In this document: positions 43,630 through 64,000 of the stretch, piece by piece
Layout: each line of letters starts with the position of its first letter
How positions within the stretch are numbered: position 1 is the stretch's first letter
From: Escarpia spicata
Taxonomy: Eukaryota; Annelida; Polychaeta; Sabellida; Siboglinidae
Direction: 5' to 3'
Assembly: GCA_963995525.1 (NCBI GenBank)
Contig: OZ023205.1
Location: forward strand, 69,075,292-69,139,291
DNA: 64,000 nucleotides
The notes under the pieces: generated by a model
What the model was told of the DNA's origin: nothing
Database searches by the model: none
What the model saw: the letters and a program-made list of their open reading frames with translations, nothing else
Translations under genes and position numbers: made by a program

Positions 43630-44582
43630 ATGTATGTATGTAGGTATGTATGTATGTATGTGTGTATGTATGTATGTGTGTGTATATGTATGTGTGTGTA
43701 TATGTATGTGTGTATGTATGTATGTATGTATGTATGTATGTGTGTATATGTGTATGTGTGTATGTATGTATGTATGTATGTATGTATGTATGTATGTATG
43801 TATGTATGTGTGTGTGTATGTATGTATATCTGTATGTGTGTATGTATGTATGTGTGTATGTATGTATGTGTGTATGTATGTATGTATGTATGTATGTATG
43901 TATGTATGTATGTATGTATGTGTGTATATGTATGTGTGTATATGTATGTGTGTGTATGTATGTATGTATGTATATATGTGTGTGTATGTATGTATGTGTG
44001 TGTATGTATGCATGCATGTATGTATGTATATTTGTATGTATATTTGTATGTATATTTGTATGTATGTATGTATGTATGTATGTATGTATGTATGTATGTA
44101 TGTATGTATGTATGTATGTATGTATGTATGTATGTATGTATGTATGTATGTATGTATGTATGTATGTATGTGCGTATGTGTGTATGTGTGTATGTGTGTA
44201 TGTGAGTATGTGTGTATGTGTGTATGTGTGTATGTGTGTATGTGTGTATGTGTGTATGTGTGTATGTGTGTATGTGTGTATGTGTGTATGTGTGTATGTG
44301 TGTATGTGTGTATGTGTGTATGTGTGTATGTGTGTATGTGTGTGTATGCACGTATGCACGTATGCATGTATGTATTTATGTATGCATGCTTGCATGCATG
44401 CAAGCATGCATGCATGCATGTATGTATGTATGTATGTATGTATGCATGCATGCATGCATGTATGTATGTATGTATGTGGACGAAAACGACGCAAACATAC
44501 AAATGTCGAGCACATTTTTCATAATCCTTTTTATTTTGAAATATGAATTTTCGAAAGCAATATTACATTCCTGTAAAATGGA

Positions 44583-44644
<62 letters not shown>

Positions 44645-45954
44645 ATGTATATATATATATATGCAATCATTGTTTGTCAGGTAAACTTTAGTGGAGGTCA
44701 CTAACATATTTATGATAACAATTCTGGATCCGCCAATTTGCATTCTTTTATTAGCGCGTGGACCTAAAACTCGCATCCAAATTGAAATTTACATTAGGTT
44801 CGAAAACAATTGACTTCGTTAAGCAGCCATAAAGCGGCGATAACAGGACGGTTCTTACAGTGACACGGAAGTGCGCTGTCGAGAGCTATATAATGTGCAA
44901 ATAATGAATATTTTATTTTGTTGCCACTTTCCTTTTGTCTGCAAATTAATTTTAGCATGACACATATGTTTGACCGGTCAATGCATATACAACCTTTCAT
45001 CGTGTGGTTACTGGTAGATTACCGTGAGTCTGGATTATAATTAGTATAGATAGTATGCTTCCTTTGAGTGTCCTCGCGGTATACAACCGCTAGGGCCTTT
45101 CAGCTTATAACGAATTTAGTTGTCACCAATATTTACTGCTCGTTGGATTATTAATGTCCGGTCACCGGTATAAATAATGGAAATCAGAATCTTAACAGAT
45201 AACCTTTCTGGAAATAAATGACACGTGTCCCACTTTTTAAACATGTTGCTCTCAAGCTGATTTGCATGCATGTTTACAAATACACCTGTACTACAGTAAA
45301 ATATGTCACACAAATAAAATCAATGATGCAGAAAGATAACTCCGTGAGATGCCGGACTAAGTCATCTTCCAGAGCAAACGTGTTCAAAAGCTATGCCGTG
45401 TGATCATCCTGGTCTTCTTGATTAATTGATTACAAACCAAAACGGAACATTTCTGTAAAAACACGAACATGAACAGACTAGTAAGTTTGACTAGAAGAAT
45501 CTCGTGCTGGGTTATCACTGATTTACCGTTCCTGTTCAAATTCATTTAAAGTACATCTAGTCTCAGGTTTTTGTAAGTGATCATCATCTATTGTATCGAT
45601 TACAATATATCATTTTGTCTTCAGGGTATTAGTGATAAAAATACACTTGAGTAGCCCGGCTGTACGAGTTATGTTTGATATAAAGCTATGCACGCTTGCA
45701 TAAGTTATCCGACTAAATATGAAAATAATATTTTGGTAGAATTAAATAAATTACGCATTCGTTCATTAGCTAGATCGTGCACGCCACCAAAACAATTCAC
45801 ATACTTCTGTAGTTTGAACATCGATAAACTTGATTTGCGATGGAATATACCAGTTGAGGAGTGATATTTAAATACAGCAATACTTGCCGGTGTAGGCGCC
45901 AGATTTGACCACCTTGATCGTGAGAACGGCAGACATCCAGAAGAAGAACAACAT
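42402..45954 (-). CDS. Secreted Gly/Asn/Ser-rich repeat protein with chitin-binding-like N-terminus (2 exons)
   Basis: Exon 1 is 45954-45888: ATG with an in-frame TGA upstream, encoding a signal peptide beginning MLFFFWMSAVLTIKVV. Exon 2 is 43399-42402, after acceptor CTTCTGTTGCAG. The donor after 45888 is GC (CCG|GCAAGT), i.e. a GC-AG intron; both sides are phase 1 and rebuild a Gly codon. The 354-residue product has four cysteines at 25, 41, 51 and 64 in the order C-x-DG-YY..C..G..Y...CAPGT....C, like a peritrophin-A/CBM14 domain with two cysteines missing, then about 20 GNSGGY-type hexapeptides (residues about 89-215), then a basic Tyr/Arg/Ser-rich tail ending RPSSK. It is likely an extracellular structural protein (cuticle, tube, shell or mucus matrix); that role is inference. 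Another possibility is that the signal exon is different and exon 2 belongs to a longer gene. Confidence 0.75.
42835..43212 (-). repeat. 18-bp coding minisatellite (GNSGGY hexapeptides)
   Basis: About 20 tandem 18-bp units inside exon 2 of the secreted protein gene. Third positions vary more than first and second (GAG/GAA, TTA/TTG on the plus strand), which suggests selection on the protein rather than simple DNA slippage. Confidence 0.9.
43523..44480. repeat. (TG)n/(TATG)n compound microsatellite, about 960 bp
   Basis: TATG tetramers, a (TG)n block (43541-43612), mixed TATG/TGTG, long perfect TATG runs and a TGTATG hexamer run, closing with GCAT tetramers. It lies in the intron of the secreted Gly-rich protein gene. 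Open frames through it on both strands, up to 649 codons when joined to exon 2, are artefacts. Confidence 0.97.
44586..44662. repeat. (TA)n microsatellite
   Basis: Dinucleotide run of about 55 bp, interrupted by GGATG, then a shorter (TA)n. Confidence 0.95.
44663..45887. other. Remainder of the Gly-rich gene intron, nothing recognised
   Basis: AT-rich sequence between the (TA)n tract and the signal-peptide exon. No exon with matching phase was found. Confidence 0.45.
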
Positions 45955-46237
45955 GACTTCCCCAATACGGCCTCGGTAGCCTCAGTACGGTATACTTCAA
46001 TTAACACACACCTACAGGTACACGGCAACAACGATTGACGGACGACTGACGTTAAACAATTCGTTTTATTGCCGCGGTTGGCGGAGTAAACGACTGGTGA
46101 TAAAAGGTGCGTGAGAAGCCGGGGCGAGGCAGGTGAAGGCCTCGGGGCTCTCGGCAGTGACCGCCACCGACGGCGTGTAGGTAGGTAGCGCAAAGGTACG
46201 TGCAAATGCGTGCACGGGCACATGTCAATTAAATTAA

Positions 46238-46571
<334 letters not shown>

Positions 46572-46811
46572 GCTCACATACATTAAACGCACCTTCATAC
46601 TTGTATAAACCAGCTCGTGTCGATGTCGTTACATGCCTACATACACGTGTGAGTAGGTCTATTAACGAAACATCCGAATGGAGTTCGTAATGACCACCTT
46701 GGGACTGCTGGGGGCTCGGTTTTCTCCTGGCTTACGACCGACCGTCCTCTGGAGACCAGGACATCACACTATTGCCACATTGCATCATTTTAGTGTTACA
46801 TACTGAGCTGT

Positions 46812-46816
<5 letters not shown>

Positions 46817-46909
<93 letters not shown>
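46817..46909. repeat. (TG)n microsatellite
   Basis: A nearly perfect run of about 93 bp followed by GTGCGTGCG-type degenerate sequence. Confidence 0.97.
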
Positions 46910-46910
<1 letters not shown>

Positions 46911-47113
46911 GGTGCGTGCGTACGAGCGAGCATGTGTGTGTGCGACCGAGCGTGCGTGCGTGCGTGAGTGATTAGTCTAGTGTTGTTAGGTAGTGAGTAG
47001 TTTCTGAATAGTTTCCTCGTAGACGCGTTGCGCCTCAGGCGCCACACATTCAGGTGTTCATATACGACTCCTCGGATGAAAAGTAACGCTATGGTGTCGT
47101 TTTGAAATTCAAT

Positions 47114-47215
47114 GTTGGTTAAGGTCTTATGTTGGTTAAGGTCTTATGTTGGTTAAGGTCTTATGTTGGTTAAGGTCTTATGTTGGTTAAGGTCTTATGT
47201 TGGTTAAGGTCTTAC
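47114..47215. repeat. 17-bp minisatellite, 6 copies
   Basis: GTTGGTTAAGGTCTTAT is repeated six times without variation; a degenerate seventh follows. Confidence 0.97.
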
Positions 47216-48097
47216 CGGTTTTAAGGTCATACAGATGAGACAAATGACACTCGATTGTTCAAAATTTATACGAATGTTTTCTGCGAGTATTCCGATGTGT
47301 CTGTGTGTGTATGTAGCGCCAACCAGAGGACACAAATCTTTTATTAGTACTAATACTAATTACGTCAGTGTCTAATAATAATAACGTCAGAATATATTTT
47401 ATCAACCCTGCTATTATGCAAATGCAGTATTTATTTTTGTTATTGAGTCAGTGTTATGGGTAGGCCATATGGTTTACGAATCATGTTCAAAACCTAACCA
47501 ACACATCACAAGGACAATGCGCATTATCTCTAAAGGAGAGTATACTGTATTTGTGCAGCATCAGATAATATACGTTATATGGGAACATCATTGGTGAGTT
47601 ATGAACGGACATAATATACACAAATGTTGAATGACGTTTTCCGTTTTAAAATACACTCAAGAGCACCAAATAACCGTTGACTAGAGGCACTAATCAATTT
47701 GCATTAAACGATTATTCTGTGACGTAACTAGTGGCATAGCATGGCAACACAGCCGTACTACTAGATCGTATTCGGTATCATATTCTGTATAGCTAATTAA
47801 TATTTATACTCAACAAAATATATATACGCTTTATTACTTAATTGAAATTCTTATGAATTTCACACTCGTGGAACAAACAAATATATCATAGTACACCTGT
47901 GTGACCCATAATGCGGTACACTGGCCACCTAAATATTTGATGTGGTTTTCCATGGATTCATTCCATCAACTGTATGTAAACTGTATGCGACATTCCATCA
48001 ACTTATACACTTAAATATTCTGTCGTATTCGAGACAGCGACAAGTTCGTCGACTTTACTCATTCATCATTACTAACACATGACTTCAGTGTGATTTA
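47216..48097. other. Intergenic, nothing recognised
   Basis: AT-rich unique sequence without a supported feature. Confidence 0.4.
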
Positions 48098-48750
48098 TCA
48101 AAGTTTGGCAGAGACTACGACGTCACGCGGAAGAAAAGGTTTCACGATATCGACCGAATTGTAGCAGCACAGCAGATCGACAATTCCGCGCCCGGCCATA
48201 TTGGCGCAGTTTGGCAGGACACCAACGAAGCAGAAGCCGTGCTTAGACATTATGTCGCATGATCGGTGGATGCCGACAGGGGTTTCGAAGAGCAACCCCG
48301 TGTAGCGGAGGCTTCTCGCCAGACGTTCCGTCACGTCAGCTGTCTCGCTGCCGATGCCGCGGTCGTGGTACTCCGGACAGAGGACGATGTTCGTGTCGCA
48401 CACTGTCGTCTGGCTCGTGCGAGCGTACGGACCGTCCCCGATCGACGAGATTGCGACCATGTGACCGGATGAGGCGACCTCCCATGCGATGTTGTAGTGG
48501 TCAGTGATAAATCACGACCGGAACTGCTCCAAAGTCAGCGTGTCGTCGACGCTATAGCCCTAACCCGCCTCGCCGCCGCCAGGAACATCCGGTACACGGC
48601 CTCGGTCTCGGCATGCTCCTTCATGCGCATGCGCATTAGTATACCTTCTTTGAGCACGTGCGTGACCGGAAGTGACGGAATGCTGACAAAACGGCGGCCA
48701 TCTTAGACGGCGTCTGGATCGAGTAGTCTGGCTATGAACTTCTTTCGGCC
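48098..48750 (-). pseudogene. GNAT-type N-acetyltransferase-like pseudogene
   Basis: Minus-strand translation from 48750 gives GRKKFIARLLDPDAV, a TAA (48703-48705), DGRRFVSIPSLPVTHVLKEG, KEHAETEAVYRMFLAAARR, a frame change near 48555-48565, GYSVDDTLTLEQFRS, a TGA (48512-48514), then FITDHYNIAWEV and an open stretch to the stop at 48098. The last part has VLCPEYHDRGIGS, which fits the acetyl-CoA-binding motif A (R/Q-x-x-G-x-G/A) of GNAT enzymes, followed by a helix and TGLLFETPVG. Composition is GC-rich and coding-like. Three disabling changes in 650 bp without introns point to a decayed, perhaps retroposed, copy. The family call rests on one motif and overall shape. Confidence 0.55.
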
Positions 48751-48759
48751 TGTCAATTG

Positions 48760-50754
48760 CAGCTGAAAGGTTACAGTTGCATTCTGCGATCATCCATCTG
48801 TTATACACCTTTATATTATGTATATCACTTTCTTTAACACCACACATTTTTCCACATAAAAGCGGCTTTGAAATTGCTATTGTCGAATAACGAAATACTC
48901 TTGTTTTATTTTGCTATAATGACTATAATGACACGTCGTATGCATACATTTTATATCCACAACTATGCACTTGAAGTTGCATTCTGAGTTGAACTACCAT
49001 GTTTAACTGTCTTTAAGAAAGTGTATGTACAACATGAATAGTATTTATTTGATCGTATTTGCTGCCATATATGTCACTTTTGGAATATTGCACGTATTGC
49101 ACGCGGATATAATTTGTTATCTTTAAGTTGCACGTTATGTATATGTCTGAACGGACGGAGGGTGGATGGATACGTCATGATGATGATGCATAATCAACTA
49201 GTAAATGAATTTGCTATATATATATATATATATATATTAATACGCTAATTATATATATATATATACATACTAATACGCTAATTGTGGGGTCAGTCTGGGG
49301 GCAGGGCAGTGTCCACTTCCTGGTGTCGACGTCCACTCGCCTCTTTCTATATTCAATCACTTCCTTTGACCTTTGTCCTTTGACCACTGGCCTCTGATCG
49401 GCCAATTGGCGACGTATTTCAAAGAACACAAAGGTAGTTATTTGGAAGTATTGGTTTACTATTTGTTTGCTGCTGTGGCGAACCAATCACTCAATGGCGC
49501 CATTGTAGCTGACGTTAACGTTTCATTGACATATTTAGTATGCTCTAATTGGCTACAACATTTAAACAGTCAGTGGAAACGAGTTTAAGGTGAACCTTAT
49601 GTAATCGTGATAACTGTTATGTGGGGTTTGTTGACCCATGAATGGGTGTAAGCGGACGTGGGTGTTTATTATCGGATATTTCCGAACTGCCGCTGGGTTC
49701 AAACGTTGCCGCCTTGGTATCATGACACCCACCGTATTGTATCGTTGCAGCCTCCCGGATAATAGTAGTGACGAAAGGCGATGGTGGATCGCGGGTGCGT
49801 GCGTGAAGTTCTCTAGCTATGACAGACCTATAACTATTGAAGCCATCCAACAGTGTCCTACTATACAGGGGTCGTGTTTACGTTGATTAAATGTTACTTA
49901 CCCAAATGTGTGTTAGTCTGCTTATCCAGTTATCCTACCGTAGATACCAAGTACGGTACGACACCACTTATGCATACGGACTAATTTATGAGAATGCAAT
50001 TGAAACAATATCTGACTTTGACCCATTGTAAACATGTATGTAGACATGACATAAGGTAGTCGTTCATTCTCGCCGTCCGTCCGTCCGTTTGTCTGTCTGT
50101 CTGTCTGCATTGAATGTACAACATTGTACAACATCCGATACGCAATGCAACAGTAATGAAACTGACACTAGCGTTAGTGCGGTATTATTATTATCGTTCC
50201 AAAGCGTATTGTATACAGTGGACGACAGGATTGTAAGTCCGTTTATAGGTAAGTTTAGGAATGGTTACCGGGAAACCGTTTATATGCTAGAATAACGTGT
50301 AAGCTGTCAAACAATGCTAAGATCGGGAGGGGGCTAACGACCGTTGGCATTAGTATTTTGGATTTGTTTTGAATTGAAGACCTACATTTTCGCTCACTTA
50401 TCTAATTTTGGTAACATGCAATACTGCAATACATTTTGCATGACTGACGCCAGGTGACAATGATCGCTACGCAGGAGTGCTGATTAGATGTCACGGTTTC
50501 AACGACACAGTTGTGAATACACGGTCATTGACCCGTTCGCACGTCGGATCAGTTAGGCTAATTGCAAAGCGCACTGCCTAAAGTTCGTTCATGTGCTAAG
50601 AGAGAAATGTAATATTTAGAAGTATAGGTAGGCAGCAACGACGTGCTATGTGGTCACAGTGTATGACATACAACATTGAATAATTCGGCTGTCCATTAAC
50701 AACGTAAGCAAACCATTTCACTATCATTCTTCTGGTTACGTGTATCATCTATAT
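48760..50754. other. Intergenic, mostly unassigned, with a low-copy repeat
   Basis: 49300-49600 shares phrases with 59350-59600 (CCTCTTTCT, TTGGCG, GGCGCCATTG/GGCGCCGCTTG-like), indicating a dispersed repeat. Short (TA)n runs lie at 49215-49263. No gene was recognised. Confidence 0.4.
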
Positions 50755-51080
50755 TGAAACCTAGCATCGATTACCCAGATGCGGCGCCACTGTATGTTGC
50801 TCATACGTCATAGCCTGGAAAGCACGCACTTCCAACCGCGATGAAGACTATTGGTCACCCCGAATAATCGTTGAAATTGACCCTCATGCTTAGTTATCAA
50901 AAAGAGCAAATTTCGCTGTTTACACAAAACATTCGAACCAATTCTTGACCTCCTTCATATTGACACAAGTCACACACAAATAAAATTGAATTGCAAAAGA
51001 TACCGTTTAGGTCGCAGGTTCAAATGCCATATTAGTCAACGGTTTCGAACACTCTTATTTTTGGTACCTTTATTTTCTGT
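50755..51080. repeat. Dispersed repeat with tRNA-like end (copy 2)
   Basis: Begins GAAACCTAGCATCGATTACC, carries AAGTCACACACAAATAAA, and ends with a B-box-like GGTTCAAATGCC at about 51017. It matches the 30755-31290 copy in order and orientation, with indels. Confidence 0.5.
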
Positions 51081-51301
51081 AAATACTATCACCTGGAAAA
51101 TTATTCTGAAACAGGAGTTGGTTCATAACATTTTATTGCGGAGATGGAGCAGAATTATATAGGAAAATATTTCCGATGGTATTTCTGTCGCATTGTCTTT
51201 TTACTCGAACGACGCACCATGTCCATGTCAGGCAAGATACTAACAGAAGTAGAGATAAATGGAAAAAGATAAATCTGAAATGTATACATAGGCATCGAAA
51301 C

Positions 51302-51315
51302 GGGGGGGGGGGGGG
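51302..51315. repeat. Poly(G) run of 14
   Basis: Homopolymer about 190 bp downstream of the SLC22-like stop codon. Confidence 0.9.
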
Positions 51316-51504
51316 TCAAAACTATTGCAGAAAGCAGTAGGTCAAATTAGTACGTCATAAGCAGTTGTGTTCATCTTGTCACTATGAGAGGAAATTCTTC
51401 AGAATGGATAACGCAAACATTGTCCTATTACAGAGGTTAGATATCGTGTCTATTTTAGACTCCCAACTATTTTACTACTACAGATATATGGATCATTTAA
51501 TAAG

Positions 51505-63246
<11,742 letters not shown>

Positions 63247-63409
63247 CTGGTGACAGATACCACATACAATCGTCTCAGTTGCACAGTTGCGTCGATTTAT
63301 TAAAATGCAAATGCAGTCGGTATGTATGAATACAATGCAAAAGCAGTGTTATCACGTGGTATATCTCATCGTATTGAAACATTATTCCACTCTCTCACTC
63401 TCGCTTTGC

Positions 63410-63450
63410 ATCTATCTGTCTGTCTGTCTGTCTGTTTATCTGTCAGTTTA
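63410..63450. repeat. (CTGT)n short repeat
   Basis: CTGT tetramers within a TC-rich segment, in the intron upstream of the first visible SLC22-like exon. Confidence 0.8.
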
Positions 63451-63520
63451 TTTTTGTTTCTCTCTCTCATTCCTATCCCCCTCTTCAGTTTAATGTGGTT
63501 TTTCTGCGTACATGTTTAGG

Positions 63521-64000
63521 TAATAATAATAATAATAATAAACTTTATTTATACACCATCAAATCCGGGACTAATGACCCCCGTTCAAGGGTGTTTACAA
63601 ATTGCCAATCATATAAGAAGCATAAAAACACTTTTAAGATAACAAATAAGAAAATAAATTAAATTAGCAAACAATATCCTAGTATATAGTGTATGCATAT
63701 ATATATAAGCCTAAGTATAGTAAAAGTACGGGTAAATGCAATGATAAAACAAACGATTAGCAAAAGTGCTGAACAGCTGAACCTACTGGAAAAAATATAT
63801 ATATAATAAAAATATATATATAAATAAATACAAAATAAATAAAATAAAAGCCTAATTTACATTAAATAATTTGATTAGATACTAAAATGTGACCCTGAGA
63901 TAAATAAGACTAAAAATTTATTAAAACTATATGCATGAATAAAGCAAAGGTTAAATTATGTCTGGCCATATTAGTTTGAGAACAGAAATGTCTTCAATAA
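63521..64000 (-). mobile_element. Probable 3' part of a retroelement with (TTA)n tail
   Basis: A (TAA)n run followed by ACTTTATTTATACACC on the plus strand is, on the minus strand, the usual end of L2/CR1-type elements and their SINEs (GGTGTATAAATAAAGT then (TTA)n). The rest of the segment to the window edge is AT-rich and not coding as far as can be seen. Confidence 0.4.

Noticed and set aside
43400..44351. Extension of the Gly-rich protein frame to start inside the microsatellite
   Set aside because: A good acceptor ends at 43400 and a phase-matched signal-peptide exon exists at 45954-45888; the extended part only translates repeat.
43349..44515. Long His/Thr/Tyr- or Cys/Val-rich frames of 225-388 codons on both strands
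   Set aside because: Translations of (TATG/TG)n in several overlapping frames; the same holds for the first 812 bases, 8310-8701, 9739-10230, 32330-33035, 46210-46608, 56928-57305, 57366-57795 and 57957-58514.

Overview
This is a 64 kb piece of an animal nuclear genome, most likely a marine invertebrate (lophotrochozoan-like: mollusc, annelid or brachiopod; the phylum is inference). Genes are split by GT-AG introns, coding exons are GC-rich against AT-rich introns, and much of the window is microsatellite, minisatellite and decayed transposon. There is no bacterial gene organisation.

Layout. (1) About 1-20.5 kb, plus strand: a 14-exon gene for a NACHT and WD-repeat protein of the NWD1/NWD2 type (DUF4062-like N-terminus, P-loop NTPase, WD propellers). 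Its 5' end lies outside the window. Its introns hold a foldback element, a pogo/Tigger-like transposase remnant joined to an OTU-like segment, a decayed LINE ending in a (TAC)n tract, and long (TG)n/(GA)n tracts. (2) 20.5-35 kb: no host gene recognised. It holds an inverted-repeat DNA transposon (21.2-24.4 kb), a 64-bp satellite (24.7-25.9 kb), a large palindromic repeat (28.4-29.7 kb), LINE fragments, a palindromic MITE-like element (31.9-32.3 kb) and a 47-bp minisatellite (33.5-34.0 kb). (3) 35.0-39.1 kb, minus strand: a four-exon TMIE-like gene (transmembrane inner ear protein) whose exon phases all agree; a CR1-like LINE sits in its last intron. (4) 41.1-46 kb: tetramer and decamer arrays, then a two-exon minus-strand gene for a secreted glycine/asparagine/serine-rich protein with a chitin-binding-like N-terminus, apparently with a GC-AG intron filled by about 1 kb of TATG/TG repeat. 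(5) 48.1-48.75 kb: a GNAT-like acetyltransferase pseudogene. (6) 51.5-63.25 kb, minus strand: eight exons of an SLC22-type organic ion transporter, 5' end outside the window. One intron carries a 3.4 kb array of 26/27-bp units, nearly each with a CACGTG palindrome; another carries a 1.95 kb array of 36-bp units; a 36-bp tandem duplication has doubled one splice acceptor.

The host genes are functionally unrelated (signalling NTPase, mechanotransduction accessory subunit, extracellular matrix protein, membrane transporter) and are regulated separately as far as can be seen. Most very long open frames here (up to 1105 codons) are by-products of tandem repeats lacking stop codons and are not annotated as genes. 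Exon models were built by eye from splice sites, phase and family resemblance; no alignment could be run.
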